64,000 bases of DNA. Origin: JAGVPT01 sp035505655 (GTDB lineage: Bacteria; Bacteroidota; Ignavibacteria; UBA10030; UBA8401). The stretch covers positions 37,985 to 101,984 of the forward strand of contig DATJQP010000125.1 in the NCBI GenBank assembly GCA_035505655.1. The letters are read 5' to 3'. Below, one piece after another: positions 44,801 to 53,117 of this stretch. How positions within the stretch are numbered: the first letter of the stretch is position 1; each line of letters begins with the position of its first letter. The notes beneath the pieces are model-generated. The model was not told the origin of the DNA, did no database searches, and saw only the letters and a program-made list of their open reading frames with translations. Both the position numbers and the translations under genes were made by a program.

Positions 44801-46057
44801 TCAGCCGAGTTCTTTTATCTTTTTCTCGATGAATCGCCTCTCCGGGCCCAGATTCGTCAGGGCAAGAGACTTCTTGTACGCCTCGATAGCCTCTTCCTTC
44901 CTTCCCAGGCGCCGACAAAGTTCCCCTTTTATAGAGTAGAGAAGATGGTAATCAGCAAGTTCTCCCTCCGCGACAAGGGAGTCGACAATGGCCAACCCTT
45001 CGGCCGGCCCATCCATCATGGCGACTGCCACGGCCCGGTTGAGCCGGACAACCGGCGAAGGGACGATCCGAAGGAGAAGATTATAAAGGCCTACAATCTC
45101 CTTCCAGTCGGTTTCGGTTTCGGACTGAGCGCGCGAGTGCGTCGCCGCGATCGCTGCCTGCAGAGTGTACGTTCCGAAGCGTCGCTGAGCGAATGCACGA
45201 CTCACGAGCCCGACCCCCTCTTTGATCTTCTCCGGGTCCCAGAGCCGGCGATCCTGATCGCCAAGAAGCATCATTTCTCCTTTGGCGGAAGTGCGGGCAG
45301 CGCGGCGCGATTCCTGCAGGAGCATGAGGGCAAGGAGTCCCATCACTTCGGGGTCCGGGAGGATTTCGAGAAGGAGGCGCCCCAGACGGATCGCCTCGAG
45401 CGATAGTTCCTCTCTCGTGACCGCTTCGCCCGACGTCGGCGAATAGCCCTCGTTGAAGACGAGGTAGATTACATGGAGGACCGCGTCGAGTCTCTCAGGG
45501 AATTCCTTCGCCGGCGGAACTTCATACGGAATCCGTCCCTCCCGGATTTTCACCTTTGCCCGGACGATGCGTTGGGCGATGGTCGGGGCACTCGTCAGAA
45601 AACTTCTAGCGATCTCCTCCGTCGTAAGACCGCACACTTCCCTCAGCGTAAGGGCAATCTGTGCTTCAGGGGGAAGAGCCGGGTGACAGCAGGTGAAGAT
45701 GAGCCGCAATTCGTCGTCATTGATCCTCTTATCGATTTCTTCGCCGGGGTCGGGATTCTCCGCCGCCACTCGATCCGCCATCCCGCCTGAATCGGAATCG
45801 AACCTTAACTCCCTTCGGAGTTTATCGATTGCTTTGAAGCGTCCCGTAGAGATGAGCCATGCGCGCGGGTTCGCAGGAACGCCTTCGGCGTCCCAGCGCT
45901 CAGCCGCGGCGGTGAAGGCCTCCTGGAGAGCCTCTTCAGCCGCGTCGAAGTCGCCGAGGAGGCGGATGAGCGTCGCAAGAATGCGCCGCGACTCGGCCCG
46001 ATAGACCGCGTCGAGAGTCTCTCGAACTTCATGGAGGGAATTGTCGGCCAAGTTCAA
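44801..46057 (-). CDS. ECF42-like RNA polymerase sigma factor with TPR-type C-terminal extension
   Basis: A 418-residue protein. The first 170 residues hold sigma regions 2 and 4 (ILATLIRLLGDFDAAEEALQ, WLISTGRFKAIDKLRRE, EEIARSFLTSAPTIAQRIVR). The long helical remainder (DAVLHVIYLVFNEGYSP, LNRAVAVAMMDGPAEGLAIV, EAIEAYKKSLAL) is the extension typical of the ECF42 group, which lacks a classical anti-sigma factor. The DGPF-type YCII gene that usually accompanies this group is downstream here. The extension may sense the signal or regulate activity. A CAAAGGTA on the plus strand at 46180 (TACCTTTG on the coding strand) could be a -7 element, but no partner box is seen. Confidence 0.92.
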   Translation of the reverse strand: MNLADNSLHEVRETLDAVYRAESRRILATLIRLLGDFDAAEEALQEAFTAAAERWDAEGVPANPRAWLISTGRFKAIDKLRRELRFDSDSGGMADRVAAENPDPGEEIDKRINDDELRLIFTCCHPALPPEAQIALTLREVCGLTTEEIARSFLTSAPTIAQRIVRAKVKIREGRIPYEVPPAKEFPERLDAVLHVIYLVFNEGYSPTSGEAVTREELSLEAIRLGRLLLEILPDPEVMGLLALMLLQESRRAARTSAKGEMMLLGDQDRRLWDPEKIKEGVGLVSRAFAQRRFGTYTLQAAIAATHSRAQSETETDWKEIVGLYNLLLRIVPSPVVRLNRAVAVAMMDGPAEGLAIVDSLVAEGELADYHLLYSIKGELCRRLGRKEEAIEAYKKSLALTNLGPERRFIEKKIKELG

Positions 46058-46224
46058 CCTACAAGTCGACCGCGGGCAATTCTGTTATCCCGAATCGCGA
46101 TCGGCAGAGAGCGTTTAATGAATCGGATTGTGGAGACGCTACGGCAATGCAAATGACAGGGGGAGATCACAAAACTATTCCAAAGGTACGGAATTGTGAT
46201 TCCCGAAGAAAGAGGCAGGGCCAG

Positions 46225-46384
46225 ATCGAAGATCAAAGAGCAAAAAGCAAAGAGAAAAAATCATAGAAAACATCAAAGAGGCGGAGACACCTATATTGTC
46301 CCGGCAACTTGGGAGGAGAATTTCTTCTCTTTGCTCTGTATTTTTGATTTTTGCTATTTGATTTTTAATCTGATCATGGTTGGT
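46225..46384. repeat. Degenerate heptamer repeat locus C
   Basis: Left arm (about 46223-46285) in register: CAGATCG, AAGATCA, AAGAGCA, AAAAGCA, AAGAGAA, AAAATCA, TAGAAAA, CATCAAA. Right arm (about 46324-46380): TTCTCTT, TGCTCTG, TATTTTT, GATTTTT, GCTATTT, GATTTTT, AATCTGA. The right arm is roughly the reverse complement of the left, so the element can form a long imperfect hairpin around a 40-base centre. It fills most of the 350-base spacer between the sigma-factor gene and the chemoreceptor gene. No gene is seen in this spacer. Confidence 0.65.
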
Positions 46385-46405
46385 TGATGAATTGATTTGC
46401 CTTCA

Positions 46406-48115
46406 TCAATTGTGCGAGACGAGTGCCCCGTTTTGACGAACGGCGATCTTCGACTTTTCCGGCCCGGTGTGGCGCGGATGCGCCGGGCTGCGGCGTTGAG
46501 ACACCGAGGCTTCGTCTTTGGCAAGGCGGAACTTGCCGACAAGTTGCTGGAGACCTTCCGTGAGTCGGTTGAGGTCTTCGGCCGCTTTGGCGATCTGCTG
46601 CGTCCCCTGCGCCGTCTCACTGGTCACGCTGCTGATCCCTTCGACATTCTTGGAGATTTGCTCGCTCGCGCTCGATTGCTCCTCGCTCGCCGCCGCGATC
46701 TGCGACACCATGTCCGTGAGAGTCTGGATCATCGAGACGATTTCTTTCAGCGATGCGCCGGCCCGGTCGGCCAGTTCGATTCCGCTCGTGACCTCCCTCG
46801 TCCCTTCCTCCATGGAATTGACGGCTCCCTGAGTATCCGACTGGATTGTCTTGATCATCCCGGCGATTTCCTTTGTCGCCTTTGTCGTCCTCTCCGCAAG
46901 CTTTCGCACTTCATCGGCGACGACCGCGAACCCCCGTCCCTGCTCGCCGGCCCTCGCCGCCTCGATGGCGGCGTTGAGCGCAAGCAGGTTCGTCTGATCG
47001 GCAATATCGTCGATGACTCCGATGATTTCGCCGATCTGTTCGCTCGACTTTCCCAGTGTTCTCACGGTCTGCGCGGACTTGTTGACAACCTCCGCAATCC
47101 GCTTCATGCCGACGACCGTATCTTCCACGACCTTCCCTCCCTGCTGCGCAGCTTCCTTGGCCTTCCGCGCCGTGTCGGCGGTGTTGCTCGCATTCTTTGA
47201 GTTTTCGACGATCGTTTTCGTCATCTCTTCCACGGCAGATGCCACTTCGCTCGCCTGGGAAGTCTGCTCCTGCGCCCCGGCGGCAAGCTCCTCCGTGCTC
47301 GACGAGATCTGAGAGCTTGCACTCGCGACGGACGCGGACGACTCCCCTACCGTGAAGAGCGTGTCGCGGAGCCCCGCGACCATTTCATTGAACGACCTCC
47401 CCAGGTCTCCGATTTCGTCGTTCGACGTGACTGGTACGGACTCCGTCAGGTCTCCCGTGGCAACTTGTGCCGCAGCATCGCGCATCGTGACAATCGGGTG
47501 GGAGATTCTCTTCGAGAAGATTGAAATCGTCACGACGGAGATGGCGATCGACGCCACGGCGACAAGGAGGATCGCCCGGGCCGTTGCTCCTCGGGCGGCA
47601 TCCGTAAACTCATCGGTGTAGCTTCCTGCGACGACGATCATATCGAGAGGCTTGTAGTACCCGAACGCGGCTATCTTCTGTCTCGCTGAGGTCTCTCCTA
47701 TTTCTTTGTTGATCCAGTCGTACGTCAGCACGGCAACTTCATCGTCACGAAGGTTCACGGCGCGGGCCATGATCTGCTGGGCAAAGTCGTACGATGCGAC
47801 ACTTTTTCCCTTCATCGTCGGGTGAATAAGGAGATTCCCTTTCGAGTCCATACCATAGATGTATCCGGTCGATCCCAGCTTGACGCTGAGCAGGTCTTTT
47901 TCGACCTCGGCAAGAGGCCGACCCGAATCATGGCTTGCCTGGATCGATCCGAGGGCGAGCCGGACAACCGGAGTCAGGTCCGATGATACCACCGACTCCA
48001 TGCTCGAGACCGAACTTTGATACGAGAAGTAACCGAGGACGAGAACAGGAACGACGACAAAAACAAGGGTAATGAGGATGAGTTTGAGGCGGAATGTGAG
48101 TCGGAATGCTTTCAT
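46406..48115 (-). CDS. Methyl-accepting chemotaxis protein with single Cache domain
   Basis: A 569-residue chemoreceptor. ATG 48115 has GGAG about nine bases upstream; in-frame ATG 48124 and GTG 48145 are alternatives. First helix at about 8-30 (LILITLVFVVVPVLVLGYFS). The periplasmic Cache_2-type domain (about 35-185) has GSTGYIYGMDSKGNLLIHP and AFGYYKPLDMIVVAGSY. The second helix, HAMP (about 215-265) and the signalling coiled coil follow, with the conserved hairpin IADQTNLLALNAAIEAARAG. It should feed CheA/CheW, which are not in this window. Cache domains of this type often bind small organic acids, but the ligand cannot be deduced. Confidence 0.94.
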   Translation of the reverse strand: MKAFRLTFRLKLILITLVFVVVPVLVLGYFSYQSSVSSMESVVSSDLTPVVRLALGSIQASHDSGRPLAEVEKDLLSVKLGSTGYIYGMDSKGNLLIHPTMKGKSVASYDFAQQIMARAVNLRDDEVAVLTYDWINKEIGETSARQKIAAFGYYKPLDMIVVAGSYTDEFTDAARGATARAILLVAVASIAISVVTISIFSKRISHPIVTMRDAAAQVATGDLTESVPVTSNDEIGDLGRSFNEMVAGLRDTLFTVGESSASVASASSQISSSTEELAAGAQEQTSQASEVASAVEEMTKTIVENSKNASNTADTARKAKEAAQQGGKVVEDTVVGMKRIAEVVNKSAQTVRTLGKSSEQIGEIIGVIDDIADQTNLLALNAAIEAARAGEQGRGFAVVADEVRKLAERTTKATKEIAGMIKTIQSDTQGAVNSMEEGTREVTSGIELADRAGASLKEIVSMIQTLTDMVSQIAAASEEQSSASEQISKNVEGISSVTSETAQGTQQIAKAAEDLNRLTEGLQQLVGKFRLAKDEASVSQRRSPAHPRHTGPEKSKIAVRQNGALVSHN

Positions 48116-48651
48116 GACTTTCATCTCCAGGATTGGTAAAAACACCCCCCTTTCTGAAAAAAATTCTGATTGTGCTCACGTCTCCGTTCCCCTGCCACTG
48201 CACAGACGCCGCAACCCGCAACGAATCCTGGGAGAGGGGGACGCTGTCGTCTTGCCGGGTCCTCGGACTCGGGACGACCTTATAAGAACTCCCTCGGTGT
48301 CAACCCGGCACGCCTGTCGACCATTCTCCTTCCAATCACCAACCCTTCAGTGACAAGGACGAAGTTCACGTGCCTCGACCTTCCCATCACAAATCTCCGG
48401 CGGCAATGCCGAAAGAGGAAGAAATGCGGTGAACCGGTTGGCGTGGTCAGCGCTGTGAGAATTCACGCTGTGGGATTCTGCTGCCGGAGTGCGTTTCAAA
48501 CCACGTGCCATCGTCTGCTGTCCTGCTATTTGTCGTGTTGGGTATGAGATTACCTGGATTATCTCACGTTGAGCTCCTCTTCTCAGCGAAGAACTATTGC
48601 GCAATATTCTCCATGTGGCGCATTTTCGTCAGTGTGTGCGGGTGGAAAGTT

Positions 48652-48888
48652 TCAACTGCCGCGAAGGGAGTAACAAGAGATCGCCGTCACCATCAACTTA
48701 TTCCCGATGGGATCCAATATCTTGATATGGCTCTCTTCAAGTTCGACGTTCAACCTCCTCTCTAAAGGCCCAAACGCATTATGCCGGATCATGGCCCAGC
48801 GATCCAATCCGCTTTTCAATTGAGACGCTTTGACAAAGAATTTCTGGTTTTCGGGAAAGACGAGTTGGTTTCCGCGTGGTTTCATCAC
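48652..48888 (-). CDS. Possible small hypothetical protein
   Basis: A 78-codon frame within an otherwise empty 0.9-kb spacer. The product has a balanced composition, including RRLNVELEESHIKILDPIG and KLMVTAISCYS, and looks more protein-like than the other frames here. There is no clear ribosome-binding site before the paired ATGs and no recognised domain. The rest of the spacer (48116-48651 and 48889-48988) shows nothing I can name. Confidence 0.25.
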   Translation of the reverse strand: MMKPRGNQLVFPENQKFFVKASQLKSGLDRWAMIRHNAFGPLERRLNVELEESHIKILDPIGNKLMVTAISCYSLRGS

Positions 48889-48988
48889 TTATTGAGGCAC
48901 AGTTTTTGCAAATTCAACCACCCTGGTGTAAACTTTGCTCGTGTTGTCAGGTCGTCCGGGAGGGAGGTCCAGTAAAGATCCCCAGCAG

Positions 48989-49021
48989 AAGCCTCCTCAT
49001 CCGATCCGATGAAGGAGGCTT
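48989..49021 (+). terminator. Hairpin just upstream of the hybrid kinase gene
   Basis: AAGCCTCCTCATC (48989-49001) pairs with GATGAAGGAGGCTT (49008-49021) with one bulged base and a six-base loop; TCTATTT follows. It looks like an intrinsic terminator or attenuator. It includes the ATG at 49009 and a GGAGG that would be hidden in the stem, so translation from that ATG is unlikely. No gene on the plus strand ends just before it, so it may end a short RNA or act as a leader control element. Confidence 0.5.
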
Positions 49022-49083
49022 TCTATTTCCGGGAGGATCGATACGTACATTTGGCCGGCATTATGCCACAGGTTTCGAATCAC

Positions 49084-52000
49084 ATGACACAGGAAATCAG
49101 CAACCTCTTCGGGCGCATTGTTGATTCAATCGCTCTTTCGAAGGACGGCATCGCGGCAGCGTTCAGCCGGGATTTCACCGGCCATCTCACCGACGCCGTC
49201 CGTCTTTTGATAGACCGGGACGAATGGATTGAATCTGCCCGCCGCGAGCTCGCGGTCGCTCAGGGAGCCAATGTCCACGCTTCCGACGTGGCAGTGAAGA
49301 TGTTGGGAGCCAACGTGGCGATGGTGAGCGGCTTTCTCACGGACGGTTCGCCCGAAACAAAGGACGCTCTTCCCCTCAGAAGAGCGAGCCTCCAGTTGAT
49401 CCTTCGGGCAGAGATGAACGAATGGAAAGTTGTGCAGGCAAATCTCTCCTGCATTTCCGCGGGGGATACCGGGAGCATGGTCCATTCCACCCCCGGATCG
49501 GGAACGATACCGGCGGCGGATTCTGCCGAGGGACGGATCCTCGCGCTCGAAGCCGAGCTCGAGCGCTTCAGGCTTGAACAGGAGCGATTCAGGCAGCTCG
49601 TGGAGCTTTTTCCCGAGTCGATCTTTGAGGCAGACCTCAAAGGCCGGCTCACCTTTGCGAACTCGCACGGCCTTGAGTGGTTCGGGGTGAGCGAGGAGGA
49701 CGTTCGGCGGGGCGTCAACATCATCGAGCTCGTCGCCCCCGAACAGCGTCCGATTGTGGAGCAACGGATCCGCGAGCGCCTCGCGGGAAAAACGGGAGGG
49801 TTCCTGGAGTATACGGCCGTGCGGAAGAACGGCGAGGCGTTTGACGCCATGGCCTATTCCACTGCAATCACAAGGGGCGGAAACATCATCGGCCTCCGCG
49901 GCTTCATCCTCAACATCACCGAGCGGAAGCGGGCGGAGGAGGCCCTGAAGTTTGAACGGCTCCTTCTCCGGACCGTCATCGACAACATCCCCGATCCGAT
50001 CTATGCGAAGGATCTCCTTTCGCGGAAGACACTCGCGAATCTTGCGGACGTCCGGAGCCTCCGGGTCTCCTCGGAATCGGAGGCGCTGGGGAAGGACGAC
50101 TTCGCATTTTATCCGAGAGAGCTCGCGGAGCGTTTTCATGCGGACGACCGCTCGGTGCTCCAGTCCGGGGAACCCATCCTCAACAGGGAAGAATTCTCGT
50201 ACGACCGGGACGGGGGACAGCGATGGTTTCTCACTTCGAAGTTTCCGTTGCGGGATGCCGAGGGGCGGATCATGGGCCTCGCCGGGATCGGACGCGACAT
50301 TACGGAGCGGAAGAAGGCCGTCCAGGAGCTCAGCGAGAGCGAATCGCGCTTTCGCCAGCTCGCGGAGGCGGCTGCGGAAGGGATCGTCTTCAGCAATGAT
50401 GGGATCATCGTCGACGGAAACGCCCGCCTCGCGGCGATGATCGGGTGCGAACTGAAAATTCTCGTCGGGAACCCCGTCGCCGGCCTGATCGCTCCCGAGT
50501 CACGCTCTCTCTTCCTTGCTCGGCTGAGTTCCGAGGATGAGGCGGTTGTCGAGCTTGCTCTGTTGCGGAGCGACGGCCGGCAGCTTCCGGTCGAAGCCCG
50601 AAGCCGGCGGATGACCTGGGACGGCAGGACTATTCGCGCGGTGTCGTTTCTCGATATCAGCCGGCGAAAGAAAACGGAAGAGAGGCTACGCATTCTCTCA
50701 CTCGCCCTCGAACAGAGTCCCGCGTCGATCGTCATTACAGACACATCGGGGGTCATCGAGTATGTCAACCCAAAATTTACCGAGGTCACCGGATACCGGC
50801 TCGAGGAGGTCGCGGGAAAAAAGCCGAGCATCCTGAAATCGGGCGAGACTCCGCCCGAAGAATATCAGCGCCTGTGGGAAGCGATCACCTCGGGCAAAGA
50901 GTGGCGCGGGGAGCTTCACAACAGGAAAAAGAACGGCGAGCTTTTCTGGGAACTTGCGATCATCTCCGGCGTCAAGGACGAGCAGGAGAACGTCACCCAC
51001 TTCCTCGCCGTGAAGGAAGACATCACCGAGCGCAAGAGCGCCGAAGAGGCGCTCCGTCAGTCGCAGAAGCTCGAGAGTATCGGGACTCTCGCCGGGGGAA
51101 TTGCCCACGACTTCAACAACCTCCTCAACGCCATCATGGGGCAATCCTCCCTCGCGCTCGGTAAACTCCCCAAGGAGAGCGCCGCCGGGACCAACATCGC
51201 GAAAGCCCTGAAGGCAGCCGAGCGGGCATCCGACCTCACGCGTCAGCTTCTTGCCTATTCCGGCAAGGGAAAATTCCTTACCGAGGTCCTGGACCTCAAC
51301 CGGCTCGTCGAGGAAAACGCCCAGCTGCTCGAACTTTCAATCCCGAAGACGACGAAGTTACGGTTCCATCTCGACCCCTCCCCGCTGCTTCTTAGCGGAG
51401 ACGCAAGCCAGATCCAGCAGGTCATCATGAACCTCATCATCAACGCCGGCGAGGCGATGGGGTCAAAGCCGGGACACATTACGATCCTCACCCGTCACCG
51501 TGATCTGCGGGAAAGAGATTCCGAATACTGGAAACACACGCATAGTCCGTTACCCGCGGGCCGTTATGCCGCTCTCCAGGTGAACGATACGGGTGAGGGG
51601 ATGAGTCCGGAAGTCCTCGCGCGCATTTTCGACCCGTTCTTCACGACGAAGTTCACGGGCCGCGGCCTGGGACTTGCCGCAGTCCTTGGGATCATGAAAG
51701 GACATCATGGAGGAGTCCGGATACAAAGCCGGGAAGGTGTCGGGACCAATTTTGAAATTGTCTTCCCGGCCGTCCATGGCCCGGGTGTGTCGGGTCCGCA
51801 GGGGATCGCGGCTCCGCCGCCACTCGACGGAGGCGGGAAGACCGTTCTCGTCATCGACGACGAGCCCGCGGTCGTCGAACTCCTAAGAGACATTCTCGTC
51901 GACTCCAATTTCAACGTCCTGAGCGCCCTCGACCCGTCCGAGGGAATCGATCTCTACCGCCGCGAGCATACCCGCATCGCGCTCGTCGTGCTCGACTACT

Positions 52001-52194
52001 CGATGCCGAAGATGGGAGGATTGGAGGCGTTCAGGGCGCTCACGGAAATTGACGACACGGTGAAGGTCATCCTCTGTTCCGGCTACACCGAGGAAGAGAT
52101 CAGATCCGCGTTCGGCGAGGTGCGTCCGGAGGCGTTCATGAAAAAACCGTACCGTCCTTCTGAATTTCTCGAGCGGATCAGGGGGATGGTCTGA
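49084..52194 (+). CDS. Hybrid sensor histidine kinase: NTF2-like domain, PAS domains, kinase core and receiver
   Basis: About 1,036 residues, cytoplasmic, with no membrane helix. I place the start near ATG 49084; ATG 49063 is possible, while ATG 49009 sits in a hairpin. Residues about 1-125 resemble an NTF2/SnoaL-like domain (RRELAVAQGANVHASDVAVK). Four PAS domains follow, each ending in a coiled linker (NITERKRAEEAL, DITERKKAVQEL, DISRRKKTEERL, DITERKSAEEAL). The kinase core has His675 in GGIAHDFNNLL, an N box (NLIINAGEAM), DTGEGMS and GRGLGLAAVLG. The receiver domain carries phospho-acceptor Asp971 in LVVLDYSMPKMGG and Lys in FMKKPYRP. The layout matches PAS-rich hybrid kinases; signal and output partner are unknown, and no separate response regulator lies nearby. 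Confidence 0.92.
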   Translation: MTQEISNLFGRIVDSIALSKDGIAAAFSRDFTGHLTDAVRLLIDRDEWIESARRELAVAQGANVHASDVAVKMLGANVAMVSGFLTDGSPETKDALPLRRASLQLILRAEMNEWKVVQANLSCISAGDTGSMVHSTPGSGTIPAADSAEGRILALEAELERFRLEQERFRQLVELFPESIFEADLKGRLTFANSHGLEWFGVSEEDVRRGVNIIELVAPEQRPIVEQRIRERLAGKTGGFLEYTAVRKNGEAFDAMAYSTAITRGGNIIGLRGFILNITERKRAEEALKFERLLLRTVIDNIPDPIYAKDLLSRKTLANLADVRSLRVSSESEALGKDDFAFYPRELAERFHADDRSVLQSGEPILNREEFSYDRDGGQRWFLTSKFPLRDAEGRIMGLAGIGRDITERKKAVQELSESESRFRQLAEAAAEGIVFSNDGIIVDGNARLAAMIGCELKILVGNPVAGLIAPESRSLFLARLSSEDEAVVELALLRSDGRQLPVEARSRRMTWDGRTIRAVSFLDISRRKKTEERLRILSLALEQSPASIVITDTSGVIEYVNPKFTEVTGYRLEEVAGKKPSILKSGETPPEEYQRLWEAITSGKEWRGELHNRKKNGELFWELAIISGVKDEQENVTHFLAVKEDITERKSAEEALRQSQKLESIGTLAGGIAHDFNNLLNAIMGQSSLALGKLPKESAAGTNIAKALKAAERASDLTRQLLAYSGKGKFLTEVLDLNRLVEENAQLLELSIPKTTKLRFHLDPSPLLLSGDASQIQQVIMNLIINAGEAMGSKPGHITILTRHRDLRERDSEYWKHTHSPLPAGRYAALQVNDTGEGMSPEVLARIFDPFFTTKFTGRGLGLAAVLGIMKGHHGGVRIQSREGVGTNFEIVFPAVHGPGVSGPQGIAAPPPLDGGGKTVLVIDDEPAVVELLRDILVDSNFNVLSALDPSEGIDLYRREHTRIALVVLDYSMPKMGGLEAFRALTEIDDTVKVILCSGYTEEEIRSAFGEVRPEAFMKKPYRPSEFLERIRGMV

Positions 52195-52311
52195 GAACCG
52201 GAGAAGGGACCGTGAAACCGCCGCCTCCGTCGTCCGTAGAAAGGGGAACGGAACGGCGGTCACGAAAAAGAACCGGAGGAAATATTCCGTGGATGCCGGC
52301 AAGTTCTTTAG

Positions 52312-52347
52312 TTTCTTTTAGTTCTGTATTTGCAGAACAAAAAGAAA
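52312..52347. promoter_or_regulatory. Long palindrome upstream of the GbsR/MarR regulator gene, probable operator
   Basis: Left arm TTTCTTTTAGTTCTG (52312-52326) and right arm CAGAACAAAAAGAAA (52333-52347) are inverted with 14 of 15 positions matching, around the six bases TATTTG. It lies 44 bases before the regulator ATG. A possible promoter overlaps it (TTTG at 52329 and TATCTTG at 52353). The dyad size suits a dimeric MarR/GbsR protein. Confidence 0.65.
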
Positions 52348-52390
52348 TTCAGTATCTTGCGTGACATCATGATGCTGAGCCGGAGTACGT

Positions 52391-52867
52391 ATGAAATCAA
52401 CTAGCGCACGGCATGCCAAGGAGCTGGTCGAAAAGATCGGCATCGCCGTCGAGAAAGCCGGATTCCAGCCGGCCGTCGGGCGGGTCCTCGCATCGCTTCT
52501 CGTATCGGACCCCCCTTACAGGACATTCGACGATATCCAGCGCTTTCTCGGAATCAGCAAAAGTGCGGTGAGCACGGCGCTCAACGCGCTCATGGCCCGG
52601 GAGATGGTGGATTACATCACCCTGCCGGGAGACCGCAAGCGGTATTTCCAGCTCGCCGCGCCGGGGCTCATCTCACAGATGAAAAGAAAGATCGGGCTCC
52701 ACTCGGCGCTGCCGGAGCTCTTGCGGGAAGTGGTGAAAGCCCGTTCCAACAAATATCCAGAATTCAACAGGAGTCTTCTCGAGACAATCGAGTTCATTTC
52801 CTTCATGGAGAAGGAAATTAGCGCAGCAATCGAAAAATGGGAAACGCTGAAATTGAAGAAGTCGTAG
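52391..52867 (+). CDS. GbsR/MarR-family transcriptional regulator
   Basis: A 158-residue winged-helix regulator. The DNA-binding part (about residues 40-100) reads FDDIQRFLGISKSAVSTALNAL and then the wing YITLPGDRKRYFQL. The C-terminal helices (LHSALPELLREVVKARSN, EFISFMEKEISAAIEKWE) serve dimerisation, as in the GbsR subgroup. It is 250 bases upstream of a TolC-adaptor-RND efflux operon on the same strand, a frequent place for a local repressor. The palindrome at 52312-52347 suggests autoregulation, and the efflux genes could be read through from the same promoter. Confidence 0.9.
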   Translation: MKSTSARHAKELVEKIGIAVEKAGFQPAVGRVLASLLVSDPPYRTFDDIQRFLGISKSAVSTALNALMAREMVDYITLPGDRKRYFQLAAPGLISQMKRKIGLHSALPELLREVVKARSNKYPEFNRSLLETIEFISFMEKEISAAIEKWETLKLKKS

Positions 52868-53117
52868 GGGTGTACGGTCGTTCAATTCTCTCAACCGTCG
52901 TGAAGTCCACCCACCGGTAACAGAACCGGGTGCGGCCCTGCCGCTGCCGTCGCCATGACGGCATTACCGGTTCCCCGTGGGACAGCATCTCCTCATTCCG
53001 CCCAGAGCACACCCGCTCCTCCGCACAGGGTGAGCCCTCTCCTCCGCGCGCTGCGCATGCTCCGCATCATTCAACGGGACATTCGCAATGTCATTCTCTT
53101 CACACCTCGAGGCAATG

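Noticed and set aside
46180..46187. Possible -7 promoter element (CAAAGGTA on the plus strand) before the sigma-factor gene
   Set aside because: The octamer fits, but no TTTG or TTG box lies at 19-21 bases; kept only as a remark.
49126..50139. Minus-strand frame of 337 codons opposite the hybrid kinase
   Set aside because: Complement of PAS-coding DNA without domain or ribosome-binding site.
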